Notes: a model not told the origin generated them from the sequence alone. DNA of 64,000 bases from Tetraselmis striata (GCA_006384855.1 VCJN01002690.1:202216-266215), one strand, 5' to 3'. Shown: positions 24,046-36,603, counted from the first letter of the stretch. Translations and numbers: made by a program.

Positions 24046-25400
24046 CCGCGGAGCGGCGGCCGAATAAGCAGCGTGGGGAATCTTGCGGGCTGACTCGTGA
24101 TCCGACTAGGAAAGCGATAGGGCGCCCGGCCCGCATGCGATGTACAAGCGCAGGGTATCAAGTCGCGAGGCCGCGGCACTAGTACGCTGGAAGCTGAGAT
24201 CGAGGGCCACCAAGTCACGCAAGCGAATCGCACGGCTGAGGTGGCGTTGGACAACCATGGTCATGGGGTGATCATCTGGGGCCGCATCCGAACCCGTACC
24301 CGAGGGCGGAGCAGTAGAACTTGGCAGCGATTCTGGGAGGGAAACCGTTGCTGCTGACGGAGGGCGTGCCACTAAATCGCCAGGCGACGGTATCTACATA
24401 GCTACAAAAGTGCATGTAGTAACGGTATTGGCCTAATGCATCAACCGGGCAGACACCCATGCCAGGACGCGCCGGAACGATATTATTGCCAAAATACATC
24501 GGGAAGGAAACGATACCGGGACCTCTCACGTACGAGACGACCGCTCAACCAAGCGGACAAGGTGTGAGGATATACCCTCACTAGCCCTAATCATCATAGC
24601 ACATTATTAGGCGCGTAGTGCGCGCCCGTCTGATGACGGGCTGCGCCCGCGCCCTGTCGGCCACATCGCGCCACTTGATATATCAGGCACGGCGCTTGTC
24701 GGCATGTAAGCGTATCATACTCCACCATCACACCAGTGGAATAGCACTCACTCTCTCCACTACGCGCACCTTCCCTCACATTTGGTGCTTCTACCTACTC
24801 GATCGCTCCCTCGCGAGCTCTTTCCAACCATACCATATATACGCGCCTGTAGCGTGGCCACCGCGGGGGCCGGCAATTACCCCGCTGCAAACCATAATAG
24901 GCAATCGTCCTGCCGTATACCGTTTCGCAACCACTCTGCCAAGAGGCAGTATCATATAATCGAACCTTCTCAACCACTGAGTCGACCACGGCATAACTCT
25001 GCCCTTCACAAGGAGGACGCATATACCATACATTTCCTACTTTTTGCGCAACCTCGGCGCTACTACCATACTCGGATCTTGGAGATTACCGGGGCGCGAC
25101 GCTTCCTGCGGAACTCGGAGCGTCACTTTTCTTCTTCTTGTATGAGCCGAATTGAGATTAGTGGCCTATCAGGTAAGCCATTCCCACCCCAAACCCACCT
25201 TTAGTTATCCCCCACCGCAACATATTGACAACATAACGACCATAGAACGTCCGCACATTGTCATAAACTGTTCACTTTTGCGTCGCTTACGATGACCCAA
25301 ACCATATTGAGCCCAAAGAGGCCTGAAATTAAAACCATATCCAGCAGGTTTAACCCTGACTGTGCCGACTATATATATCCTGAACAATATCGTTGCCTGA
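24046..25400. other. Host/transposon-derived DNA without a supportable gene
   Basis: Composition falls from GC-rich to AT-rich across this stretch. A minus-strand frame at 24,529-24,272 (85 codons, MHFCSYVDTVAWRF and similar) looks protein-like but has no recognised domain. Confidence 0.35.
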
Positions 25401-27155
25401 ATGGCAGCTGCGGACGAAATGATACACAATCAACCCACCGGGGTTTACTACGGTAACTCCTCAATGAGTGGGGATGAACAACCACCATCATATGTTGCTG
25501 TCGTTTTGCATAATACGACAGGCGACAATGTTGACAAACAACTCAAGTTGCTATTGTACCGTATTCCCACGAGGGCCGTTCATTTTACCGGTTACCGTAT
25601 GCTCGGACGGATCCATAGGGAACGACAATCGATACAGCAATCGATAGTATCTGTCTGGCACAACTGAATTTAACATTCTTAGAACATCATCTTTGCCTCA
25701 TTGTTAGTCAGACGGTTGACATAACAAACGATGATATATCTCAGCGAGAAAAAAGCCTTAATCCATGGCCCGACAAGTTATTCATTACGATATATGGCCT
25801 GAGTTTACAATCCAATATTTTTTACCGATTGGTGCCCAGAAGGGCCGACGCGAATATCCTGTGATCGCGTCGACTCGAATGCGAGAGCCGACCTCTGCAA
25901 TACGTTACCATATATCATCGCGAAAACTGTTTCATACTGTGTTCCACCGTTACGATAATGACATATACTTTAATGGTGAAATGCACCAAAGATTTGATCG
26001 GATCATAGAAAGCTTTGCAAACTATATTTACCAAATTGATCAACTCTTCTTTTACAATTATATGCCTTTCTTTAGTCAGGCTGTTTTTCCAGCCTACTCA
26101 CGGTACCTGCTAAATATGCAGGATGGAACATAATCCAATTGAACATATTCCTCATTTCAGGCACAGCAATTTCCTGATGTATCGCAGATAGGTCACGCTA
26201 TGCCTGACCTGTCTGCATTGCAACATTGCAACATAATGCATGCCAACCTGAGGGTCTCTTTGGCGAGCAAATGCTGAGGGGGGGGACGAGATAATGTCAT
26301 AACCCACCCACGATCAACATAATGAACCGGCTGGTGAGCAGTCACAGCCTGGTGAACAAACCATAAATGTCAACGATATGTTCCCATCTGGATACTTACA
26401 TATTCTATTATGCTGGGGGATGACAGCGACCATATTCAAAAAACAATATCCTGGGTTTTCAATCCAGTGAATCAAACGATAACATACTTAAACTCAGACA
26501 AGCGGGCGGGCTAGTCCTTCCTTATGCGGACTCAGACCTCGCACCGTACAAAGATATGGCGGTGAGCATTGAACATAACGAGGGCTGGAATGCCGGCCTT
26601 GTGGACAAACTGGCCGAGTTTGTTAAAGACTGGACAGACAATATCCCGACGTAGTATCATAGGCTACGCAAGCCTGCGGGGGCAGAAGATCCCCAGCAAA
26701 TAATATTGTTGCAGTTGCAATACATTGACAGTGTGCTTGCGATTGCAACACCAAAGCCAGCCAGTACTGCTCTCATAATGTTCCCAGGGGCGTTCTTGTA
26801 TCAGCTCCATGTGTTGACATATTGTAAGATATTCTTGTTGGCGTACAAACCAGACTCCAAAACAGATTGGGTCACGAAATACATTAACCAGCTGACACTT
26901 CATCCAGAGGCTTGGAAGCTAATATACTATAACGAGGTTCAAAGAATGTTCCCAAATTGCGCTAACATATTTCCTGCACTATCATATCCTACAAAGCAGT
27001 TTGCAAACCAACCAATGGGTTTGCCGTTCTACTCTGCTATTCAAAACATAGTGACTCAAACGTCACATCAGCAACATGTTGTGAACCCTCAAAACAGAGG
27101 TAAAGCGCCGATGGATATTGCTCCGGTGCCACAACATAACCCAGCATGTGCATGA
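25401..27155 (+). pseudogene. AT-rich foreign island with successive broken plus-strand ORFs
   Basis: All protein-like frames run on the plus strand but change frame repeatedly: 25401-25667 (MAAADEMIHNQPTGVYYG), 25765-26133, about 26,300-26,470 (GEQSQPGEQTINVNDMFPSG), about 26,470-26,655 in another frame (GGLVLPYADSDLAPYKDMAV) and 26706-27155 without an ATG. Base composition is clearly AT-richer than both flanks and homopolymer tracts are absent. This is the pattern of one decayed coding region of foreign origin, such as a retroelement gag or a viral fragment. No family is recognised. Confidence 0.4.
25765..26133 (+). CDS. Hypothetical protein fragment (122 codons) in the AT-rich island
   Basis: The longest ATG-started frame of the island. 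It is rich in aromatic residues (HYDIWPEFTIQYFLPIGAQK, FNGEMHQRFDRIIESFANYI, FFYNYMPFFSQAVFPAYSRY). The composition resembles a real, structured protein. It has no recognised domain and ends at TAA, after which related sequence continues in other frames. Confidence 0.3.
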   Translation: MARQVIHYDIWPEFTIQYFLPIGAQKGRREYPVIASTRMREPTSAIRYHISSRKLFHTVFHRYDNDIYFNGEMHQRFDRIIESFANYIYQIDQLFFYNYMPFFSQAVFPAYSRYLLNMQDGT

Positions 27156-28289
27156 CAATCCTACCATAAAACAAATAAACGCCCATCTTATCCTCCGGTT
27201 GCAGAGCCAGACAAAAGTCACCCAAGCATGAAGGCCCACGTCCGGTGAGTGGCTAGCCTGAACTGAGCCCAACATATGCTACCGTGGTTGGACAACAACC
27301 ACCTTTGCAACTCAAACTGACTCCTTAAATAGGGCAGGAGAAGTTGCATGCCATCACTGTGAGATTCAGATGTGACGTAAATGTCCCCTATTGGTGACGA
27401 ACGACGACATACGGGGACGATACGGGACGTACGAGGGACGTGGATTTCATACTAGTAGCGACGACTATCTCGCGCGACGTGTAAAGTACTATATGAATTT
27501 CTCGTTTCGATAATTTCATCAAATTGATATGCGCACGCGGGCTCGCGGGTCGCGCGCCGACGCGGAGCACCCGGGCTAAATACAGGCGATTGCACGTACT
27601 CGATGCACATCGCTGTACAACGCGGGGTCGCTGGCGTCGCGGTGCGCCACGCTGGCGGGCCGCGCCCCCGGCCCCTACCAAGGAGTAATCACGCTAAGTA
27701 CTGGCACGGTGCGGCGGCCGACTCTCGCGAAGCCCGTGCCCTCACAACATTGGTGCTTAGTTCGCGCGTAGCATCGCGGCACCGCATGCATGTGCCGGCA
27801 GGCTGCCGGCATGCGATCATGGCTTGCGCGGCAGTCCCGGCGGAGGTGTGGGCCGGTGTCGCGAGGCGCTGGGCCAGTGGATGCCGCCGTGACGACCTGG
27901 TGCAGTGCCGCGCGCGCGCCCGCACGACGTATGTGCGGCACGTTGTGCGGCGATGTGCCGGCGGCACGTTGTGCGGCGTTGTGCAGCACGACGGGCGGAG
28001 GTGTGGGCGGATGTAGGTGGTACGGTAGGTGGTAGGCGGTAGGTGGTGTTCGTAGGTGCGCGTTTAAATGCAGCCGCCCTAACTGCTGATGATTGTGTAA
28101 CGCCCCAGCACGGGCATGAAGTACGGGGTCGCTTGACGGTCACCGCCGCTCACCACTGAACCAAGCGCAGGCAGCCGCGCACTCGCATCTGTGCTGCCTG
28201 CCGGTGGTGGGCTACATCCCCCCCAACTCTCAGACCCCCCTCCCCCCCCCTCCGGGCGCGCGGCAGCATGCATGCCGGGAAAGGGATGG

Positions 28290-30247
28290 ATATCGCTCGA
28301 GTGTGTCGAAGGATGGCGTGTACACATGCAAGCACTGCCGGGGCTGGGTGACGGGCACTAGTGATAAGACGGCGCGAGAGCGGCACTTCCTAAAATACCC
28401 GAACTGTAGCCACTCGTTGAAGCGTGCGGGCAAGTTGCGCCGCAAGGCCGCCTTACTACAAGCAGCAGCAGCAGGGGCGGCAGCAGCAGCAGCAGCAGCA
28501 GCAGGGGCGGCAGCAGCGGCAAGGGCAGCAGCAGGAGCAGCAGCAGCCGTCGGAAACTGTGCGCACGGGCGCGAGCTGCCTCCTGCTCTCCGGCGACCAA
28601 ATGCTGGAGCAGATGGGCGACATCGGCAAGATAGAGGAGGACTTGGCCAAGTCGGACCTCGATGGGGATGAGGACGGCGAACTGAGCCCCGTTGCCCGGC
28701 GTGCGTTCAACACAACCCGGCTAGCGGAGGCCAAGCCACTGGACACTGGCTGCCATGGTCAATCTCTTCCCCCTCGCGCCGTGCCACCTGTTTTTTTTGG
28801 CTTGGGAAAGGACTTCTGGAGGAACTTCGTTCCCGTGCTGGGCCACGTTGGATTCCGGGCTATGAAGCAGGAAGACCGGCGCCAGGCTTTAGTCATGATT
28901 CCAGCAACTTTGGACGCGGGTTGCGCCCTTCGTTTGCGGTATCCAAGAAGTCGAAAGGTATCCCCCCCCCCCCCCCCCCGCTGGGCGTGGGCGTGGGCGT
29001 GGGCGTGGGCGTGGGCGTGCGCGTGGGCGTGCGCGTGGGCGTGGGCGTGGGCGTGACGGCATTCCCCTTCATGAATGCAGGGTCAGGCAAGGTGACGGTG
29101 CAGTCCGGTTGGGTCATGGAGGACTACTGGCACCACATGGAAACGTTTTCCCTTCTTACCGCCGGTCCGTTGTTCGAGGAGGCCCGGGTGAAGGTGATAA
29201 TGACCGAGAAGGAGCTCGCGTCCCCAGCGGTGATGCGTGCGGTGTCGCAGCTGGCGGTGCTTGGGCACATGTACAAGCGCATGCAAGGGGCTGCGTGGTT
29301 CGTCACGCGGTGGGGGTTGCAGAACATGATGACGGAGGAGGACGGCCCCGAGCGCAAGGCGCAGGTGGACGCGCTCACCAGGGAGGGGAGGACTCGATAC
29401 CTAGCGGACATCACCGTGTATGCCCGCCTGGCTGAGGGAAACGGCTTCGTGTCGCTCCTCGTCTCCAACTTGCACTCGGCGGTGTGCCGCATGATCTGCC
29501 AGACGCTGGCTTGCGGGCACCCGCTTGCGGAGCTGTGGATGGAGAACCTCGTGGGCTTCTTGAAGGCGGGCGCCAAGCGCGTGCTGCCGAAGAATGTCTG
29601 CAAGACCATAATGAGGGATCTCCTTTTCGCGCAGCAAATCCACCGCATGAAGGCGCATCGCCTCTACCGGGAACCCAACCCCAACAAGAAGGTCCCCCCC
29701 CCCCCCTCTTGCTGCCTCCTCAGCCACGTGCACCCACACCCACCCACCCCCACACACACACTCACACTCGCACTCACAGCGACCCATCCACACACACAAG
29801 GGTATATGGCCCCAGACGACGCTGGCCCAGGCGCCGTGGAGACGCCCATCCGGTTGGTTGGGAGCGCATCCGCTGCGTGGGAGGACGCGGTGGACTTCAA
29901 GGACCATTTGGAGAAGATGCTGGACGACGTCCGACATACCGTGCACTCGTATGCACCCATACTCGCGGGGTGGGGTGTGGTTTTGCTGGGCCGGGCCCCC
30001 AGCGGTGGCGCTGGGGGGCTCCTGGCCTACAAGGCGGCGTCGCTTCGCAACGGCGACAAGCCCCGGCTTCACCGGGGAGGGGGGGGGGGGGGCAGGACGG
30101 GGAGACGTCAAGAGACAACACCTTTTTGTGTACAATATGTTGAAGCAAGTCCCCGACGCCGACCCACCCCCCTACACCACCGAGGAGCTGGAGAGCGAGG
30201 AGGAGCTGCCGAGAAACCTGCTGGCGGAGCGCGAAGACACCAAGTAA
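28290..30247 (+). pseudogene. Transposon-encoded protein with a BED-like zinc finger (spliced transposase candidate)
   Basis: The N-terminal block VYTCKHCRGWVTGTSDKTAR followed by ERHFLKYPNC has the C-x2-C ... H-x5-C layout of BED fingers in hAT-type transposases. A (CAG)n tract (28,455-28,545) and an acidic stretch follow. Then come FWRNFVPVLGHVGFRAMKQE, GWVMEDYWHHMETFSLL and SNLHSAVCRMICQTLACG with WMENLVGFLKAG. Two likely introns have GT-AG ends: 28,959-29,081 (poly-C plus GGGCGT repeats) and about 29,690-29,799 (poly-C plus CACACA). An unspliced reading hides the frame. The superfamily is uncertain. The N-H-x-x-V-C-R ... W-M-E-N pattern recalls large plant/algal transposases, but I see no complete DDE triad. 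A following frame (30254-30580) may be a last exon. Confidence 0.45.
28984..29054 (+). repeat. (GGGCGT)n minisatellite beside a poly(C) tract
   Basis: About eleven six-base units within a probable intron. The shorter version in the other arm lies at about 40,733-40,757. Confidence 0.9.
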
Positions 30248-30817
30248 ACCACCATGATCGCGCGAGCTCAACACTTCTACCTTGCCACGCCGCCGCCCCC
30301 GCCGGGGGATGACTCGGACGACAGCCGTGCCAGCGCGCGGCCCATTCGGGCTGCATTGTGTACGGTGTGGACGCCGGAACGAGCCCACACTGCCGTGGGC
30401 TTGGACTTGTGGAGAGTGCCGGGCGGCGGCGGTGGTTCCGGCGGGGAGGAGGCCCTTGTCCTCCTAGACGGTCCGAGCATCCGCAAGGTGGCTGATCTCA
30501 TGGCCCCTGCCCACATGTCCTCCGCGAAGGCTGCCGACTTGGGCGTCGACGCCGGGGAGCTGCTGGTGGCGGGGATCCACGCGAGGTCGCAGGACGGTGC
30601 GCGAGGGGGGGGGGGGGGGGGGGGGGAGGGGGGGGGGCAGAGGCTGTGGGATAGGCGGGGCAGCAGTTGCTACCGAGTGAGGATTAGCATCGTTTGCAGT
30701 AGCAACGCAGCCTTTCCGGTTGCATAGTGTGACGCCGCCTGGATGTAACCCAGCAGTACGCGCAAAGTGCAAGTGTTACACGCCCGTGTGCCCCACCCAA
30801 TAACATTGCGCCCGACC

Positions 30818-31030
30818 TCACTGACGGCATGTCTCGCTCTCCATCATCTCCCGGGCCATCCGCCGCCTCACCCTGCGCACCCTACCAGCCGCGCGTGCCT
30901 TCTCGGAGGCCGTACACACGACGGCGCGAGTCGCGTCGTGGAACGCGTCCCTGACATGGCGGAACTCCTCCCTCGCCGCGGCCGTGGTTGGGCAGGGGAC
31001 TGCCCGTTGATGTCGATGGTAGATTAGCAA
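30818..31030 (-). pseudogene. C-terminal fragment of the Cys-rich piggyBac-like protein (left-arm copy)
   Basis: This minus-strand frame ends with AGRVRRVRRRMAREMMESET and a stop at 30818-30820. It is the mirror copy of the end of the plus-strand ORF at 38.3-39.3 kb. The Cys-rich part is missing because the arm ends at about 31,030. Confidence 0.5.
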
Positions 31031-31942
31031 CGCCGCAATAGGAGTACCGGATACCACTGATTAGATCGCTTAGATGTACTAGCTATTCTACCACTGATTA
31101 GATGTGCGCTCATCGCGCATATGAGCCTCATTAGCGCGCTGCGCGCGCCTGAGCTCGGAGCTCGAAGCACGCAGAGTGAAGCTCGGAGCTCGGAGCTGGG
31201 CGCACGCATACCGCGGAGCGCCTCAGCTATTGTAATCACTTCTTTATTTCCAGCAACTCATCGCCTCACCCTCCGCCCCTGCACTCACGCACACCCAAGA
31301 GCCGACGTCTAATTCCGCGCTCTAACAGGTTATGGTTGCCCTCGCGTCACAGTGAGGGTGAGGCAGTCCTCGATCACTTAGGACACGCTGAGAAGTCTGC
31401 GCGTAACGAGCCCGCTGTTGAACAAGGCTTGGCAACTACTCAAGGCGACTAATTCGCTGCGAGCCCCCCCCCCCCCCCTCTCCCACCCCACCCTGACTCG
31501 ATCACTCGAGTCACATCCACGAATCCTCCCGAGGCGTCTTGTCAGCGTTATCCGCCTGGACCAGCTGCACGAGTCAGCAGCACACAGGTACCGGAGCGTG
31601 GCACAGGTACATGAGCCTTACGGGGCGTTGCGAGCGTTGTACGATACAGGTACCGGAGCGATACGGAGCGTTGCGAGCGGCGCGAGCTGTGACGGCGCAT
31701 CTCACACGTGCACGACAACCGGATACCCTCAGGGACAGCTGGGACAGCCCCAGCGTCCCGGTAGTGCCCCACAACTGGGTGGAGGACTCGGAAAAGGGAG
31801 AGCTTAGGGCCATCTCTTAGGCTTCAGAGCCGGGAGGTGGTGGGTCTCTCGACCCAACCTTTCTCAACCCGCCGTAGGCACTGCCGCGACGAGTGGTGTT
31901 CACCACTCCTTGTACTGCTTCGTCATCACCGGCCCACCCACG

Positions 31943-34900
31943 ATGTCCGAGGACGACCGGGCCGGATCACCAGAGGCGAACGCCCAGTCCAACATCTGGC
32001 GAGGCGACGACTCACATAGCGCGCATCTCATGACCCAACTCCTATCGCAGCAAGCAGAGATGCAGGGACAGATGTCCCACCAGTATGACGAGCTCTATTC
32101 ATGCCTGATGGAGCTCAACACTAGGCTGGAAGCCCACAAGAAGCGGAGCGCATCTGAAAAGATGGTTGCAGAGACAGCAGCTCCTGCCTCTCGCGCGGCG
32201 ACCGAGAGGGCGGCTTTCGGGGACGGCCGTCGGGTTGGACAACCACCTTGGCCCCGAGACACATCCACCGGCTACAGACGCCGGGAGAGCATCAGTCCAG
32301 TCGAAGTTAAGCGGGCGAACGCGCAGGCTCGGCAACTGGGGCAGACCCTAGCGGATGTGACCAGGAGCGTTCGGCTTCATGAGACGCCGACGCTAGTCAA
32401 TGGGCAGCTCTTCAAAAACTTCAAGGCCTCCTTTCTTTCCTATCTTGGCATGAAAGCCCCTGCCCTCATCACTCATGCCATGATGGGTCCCACTGACCCG
32501 CATCTGGACGCATGCATGCAGATGTACTTATCCAACTTGCTATTCCAAATCACTCGAAAGCATACCATTGCCCTCTCTGAATTGACATTGTTGTCTAACC
32601 AAAACATCAGCAACAAGGGGGCTGTGGCATGGCATAAGCTGAATCAAAAGCTCGACCGCACCAGCTTTCCAAAGATAGTGGAACTACTCACCGACGTGGT
32701 GACTAAGCAGCCCGCAGGCACCAGCATGGAGGAGTTTGTTTCAGCGAAACGCAAACTCATCTCAGACATGAATGACCACCTCAGGTATATGGATGGCATC
32801 CCCCAGCTGGGGGACATGATGTTGGGGGTGTTAGTCATTGGGTTGATGGATGTCTCTGCCCCAACCGCTACCACAACTCGCTCCATCGTCCTTGCTGAGA
32901 ATAACATGGACTCCCATGGCCCACTGGACTCCGAGAAGATCTGCTCCGAAATCATCTTTCAGACAGAAAATTCCAGCAATCCAACGGAACATGGAAAGCC
33001 CCTTGACCATGGGACAGCCACATCCTACGCATTTTTGACTGGCGGGAGCAAACCCGGCAGCAGCACCAGACCTGGAGGCAGGTCCGGCAATGGCAAGCCC
33101 GGTTGTGGCAAACCATCGTTCGCCCGTGTGTATGGCTTCTGCGGATCGGAGGATCACAAGTCTCATGCATGCGGGGCATCAGATCAAATGGTGATGGCAT
33201 ACATTCGGGCGAAGAAAAAGAGACTGCAAGCTAAATTTGGTGGCCATGCCGCAGTCAAGACTACCCTCCAGGCTGACTCCGGAGAGGCACAGCCCGAGCC
33301 AGAACCGGAGCAAGAGGCAGACCCATCACATGAGGACGCCACCGATCTGGACGAGGAGGTGCCCACTTCTACCCTCGCCCCATCTGTGACTGCATTTTTG
33401 GCTGATGATGAAACCCAACGTTGTACCTCACTCCCGAAACTAGATGATGGGCAGTGGATAGTGGATGGGGGATGCAATTGGACATGGACGGCGTATCCGC
33501 AAGATTTTGCTGAGGAGGAGTTAGAATTAATTACATCTACTGAATCGGTCGGCGGTGTCCGGACCACAGTGGCTGGCAAAGGCATGGTGGACATCACTAT
33601 CAATTTGCGTGAGGGTAGCCTCGCAGCCTTACCCCAGCCACATCAAGCCACAGTCATAGGTCACCGGACTATTCGGGTGCCATCACTATACACACCGTCT
33701 CTGCCATCCACAAATACAATGGGAGCAGGTTGGCTGCTCAGCCAATCATGGCTGCAGCATCATGGGCAATGTAGTTTCAAATTTAACGCTGGTGCTTATT
33801 GGGGCTGGATGGCCACTGACGCAGGACCAGTCTTGCTGAAGTCTCTGAACGGCCTTTACCTACTGGACGATGGACAGCCATCACCAGCCAAGACCCATGC
33901 CCCATTTGCTTTGCTTAGCCAGTCAGAGCTGGACGATGCTAAGCTCTGGCACATGCGCCTAGGCCATTTGCACACGGCGGGGATGCATGCGCAACACTCC
34001 CACGGTGTAGCGGATGTGCCCCACTTCCCTACCGTTGTAAGAGACATCCATTGCGAATCGTGTCACATGAATAAGGCAGTGGCCGCGAAGCGCAACAAGC
34101 AGCCAGCACGCAAACCCGATGGGGCATGCGAGCTGCTATCCGTGGATGGTTTTGGACCCGTTCACATCCCATCCGCACGGGGATTCCCATACTGCATTGG
34201 GGTCATTTGTCACTACATCGGATTCGAATGGCTACGTTTCCTTAAGCATAAAAGTGACAGTGCCCATGCCATGCGGTCAATCATGCAGGAAGTTCGACAT
34301 TTCTTTCTTCATTATTGGTCAGAAGGGGGGAGGCAGTTTGCCCCGCGGGTCAGATTCGACCGGGACACCGTGTTTGAGACAGATGATATGGATGACATCA
34401 TCGGGAGTTTTGGTGGTAAGATAGAATGGACTGCACCGTACCACCATCATCAGCATGGCAAGGTGAAGTGACCCTGGCGCACACTGCGGGACTCGGCATG
34501 CGCCATGATGCATGAAATGTCGGTGCCCAGCCGCATGTGGACCACCGCCATCCATACTGCTAACTGGCTCAAATGCATGTGGTACTCACCTGCCAATGGC
34601 CCCGCGGGTGGGGTGCCCATCACCCTGCTGACCAAGGGCGCCATTGTCCCTGACCTCTCAGGATGCAAAGTATACGGGTGCCAAGCATATGTCAAACTGC
34701 CGGAGGGGGTCAGGCGCAAACTAGAGTGCAAGGCATTCAAGGGGGTCATGGTAGGCTATGCGGACATGTCACCGGGTTACAGAATTTATAACCCGACAAC
34801 GGGCAGACTCACTGTCACCGTTCATGTTGCGTTTAACGAAGCCCTATCTGGCTTTGGGAGGGGCCCATCAACGCAGTCCGCCATCATTGGGAGGATCCAC

Positions 34901-35068
34901 CGGATGCGGGGCCCAGCACACGTGACACCGCCCTCACCGGGCAGGGTGATGACCTACACGACAATCCTCATGATGGCATCTCAGATCACACCATCATGTC
35001 ACCTGCCGCAGACCCGGTGGAAATCATTAGAAGCTCATCACGATGCCGCAAACCCCCGGATCGTCTAA
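31943..35068 (+). pseudogene. Ty1/copia retrotransposon gag-pol, inactivated and truncated
   Basis: The frame opens at the ATG at 31943 and runs to a TGA at 34469-34471. It continues in the same frame to about 35,068. In order: a gag domain (with LMTQLLSQQAEMQGQMSHQY); a zinc knuckle YGFCGSEDHKSHAC whose first Cys has become Tyr; a protease-like site WIVDGGCNW where DSG would be expected; the GAG-pre-integrase block LWHMRLGHLHTAG; and the integrase core with the His/Cys pair H...C-E-S-C-H, LLSVDGFGP and the second Asp region. After the nonsense codon come PWRTLRDSACAMM and the integrase tail up to YADMSPGYRIYNPTTGRLTV. Reverse transcriptase and RNase H are absent. The element is cut at 35,213 by another transposon end. 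Confidence 0.85.
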
Positions 35069-35213
35069 TAGCATCCATGCATGGCTCAGACAAGCATCTG
35101 CTGTGACATGCAAACCGATGACATGCTGCCAGACATGGTGGGCAAACCACCGGATATATCACATGCTGCGCTAATTACGCAAGACAGCGGCATGCAAGGC
35201 TAGCCCCATTATC

Positions 35214-35255
35214 CACTGTGAGATTCAGATGTGACATACGGGTGACGAAGCACTA
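35214..35255 (+). repeat. Third copy of the CACTGTGAGATTCAGATGTG transposon terminus
   Basis: CACTGTGAGATTCAGATGTG followed by ACATACGGGTGACGAA matches the outer end of the 15-kb structure at 27,355. It lies exactly where the copia sequence stops. No matching second end was found before 39 kb. Confidence 0.65.
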
Positions 35256-35943
35256 CCGTACCGGTACCACTATTATCCGTGAAAGCTGCTGTTGGTGGCG
35301 GCATGTCCATCCAGTTACGTGCGAGTACATCCGGCGTTATTGCCGGCGGGCGATAAATCCTTTTTGTCATCATTCTGGTAATCGTACTAGCCCGGTGAAT
35401 TGTTACATGGCACTGACGTATAAGGTACAAGGTTGTCCGTGTGGTACCGGGTAGAACCGGGTGGTACCGGGTAGTACGCAATATATTTATTAAGCCGGTA
35501 CCGGGTATCTAGTACGAAACGGGCGCGATGGCTCTAGTCGTCCTGTGGATAACTACGACTATTAGTACATGGGAGCGCAAATCTCAGCCGTACTATTTGG
35601 CCAAAGTGGGGAATTTTGTGTACATTATAGCAAGTACTGCTGAACGGGCCTGCCAGCCGTCCGATCAAAGGTCATCAGATGGGCGGTTTGGCTGCCATGT
35701 TCTGCCAAAGAGTGCTCACGTTACATAAATATTCGCGAGGGGGAGGGAGGGGGCAGGCAGCGGTTTGCCGAAGAATGATTGAATTACAATATTCGCGACA
35801 GCTGCCATCGGGGAATGTGGCCCGGGGGGGGGGGGGGTGCGGGGGCGGGGGGACCACGCCCGCCCCGCCCCCCCCCCCCCGCCCCCCCTCGCCGCCAGCC
35901 GCTCCCGCCTGGGGGTGGGGGGGGGGGGGTAAGGGGGCGGGGG

Positions 35944-36603
35944 CTACTGCTTGTTCTTGTTCTTGCGTGCCCGGGGGACCCTCCGCTTCGACGATCTCGC
36001 TGCCTCCGCCTCTGCCTCCGCCTCCGCCTCCGCCTGCGCCTCCGACTCCGCCTCCGACTCCGCGAGCGTCAGTTTCTTACCTCGGCGTTTCTTCACTGGC
36101 CTCTTCCGCTTCTTGTCATCCGTCAGTGTCTTCACCACCCCGGGAGGCTGTGCCGTCGACGACGCCGCCATGAGCTTCCTTACCTTCGCGTCGGGACGCC
36201 CCCTGTGCCCAGACACCCACAACAAGCCACAATCGTTTCGCCTTAAAGCGGCTGAGGATGCGGCCTCCTCGGCCACCACGAGTTGCGCCGCTGGCACTGT
36301 GGAAGCCTTGGCGTTGAGGTGGGCCTTACGGCGCTCCCGGACGAACCTGCGCGCGGCACAAGTTAGCCACGAGTGGGTGCGTGCTAATGTGGAGGATGGA
36401 GTGTTTTGTTGCGCGCTCACCTTGTCACGCGTTTCCTCATGTCTTTCTCGTCCTCCTCGATGCCGGCGGCGCGGACACGCGAGACAACAAGGCTCGCCGC
36501 CCACTTTTGCCCGGGGGGGCGAGGTCGGCCATGGCGCTGTGAGCGGTGAAGGGGGGGGGGGGCGGGGGTGGGGGGGGGGCGGCCGAGGTGGAGAAACTAA
36601 CAC
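35944..36603 (-). CDS. Hypothetical Lys/Arg/Glu-rich protein or gene tail
   Basis: An open frame of 219 codons. The first 50 codons are low-complexity Pro. The middle reads FVRERRKAHLNAKAST and VVAEEAASSAALRRND. The end has KKRKRPVKKRRGKKLTLAES, then (EAEA)n encoded by a CTCCGC repeat, then a Lys-rich terminus. This could be a nuclear-localised tail exon or a chance frame through a microsatellite. It belongs to no recognised family and is not present in the other transposon arm. Confidence 0.25.
   Translation of the reverse strand: MLVSPPRPPPPHPRPPPPSPLTAPWPTSPPRAKVGGEPCCLACPRRRHRGGRERHEETRDKVSAQQNTPSSTLARTHSWLTCAARRFVRERRKAHLNAKASTVPAAQLVVAEEAASSAALRRNDCGLLWVSGHRGRPDAKVRKLMAASSTAQPPGVVKTLTDDKKRKRPVKKRRGKKLTLAESEAESEAQAEAEAEAEAEAARSSKRRVPRARKNKNKQ

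Larger units (their letters stand above)
27353..31030 (+). repeat. Left arm of the 15-kb inverted structure
   Basis: It matches 39,130-42,474 in reverse complement over almost its whole length. The part at about 29,400-30,560 is missing from the right arm. The arms have diverged by many substitutions and differ in the length of their homopolymer runs, so the duplication is not recent. Confidence 0.75.

Noticed and set aside
28424..28746. Poly-Gln/Ala/Cys frames over the CAG tract
   Set aside because: They are alternative-frame readings of a microsatellite inside the transposon gene.
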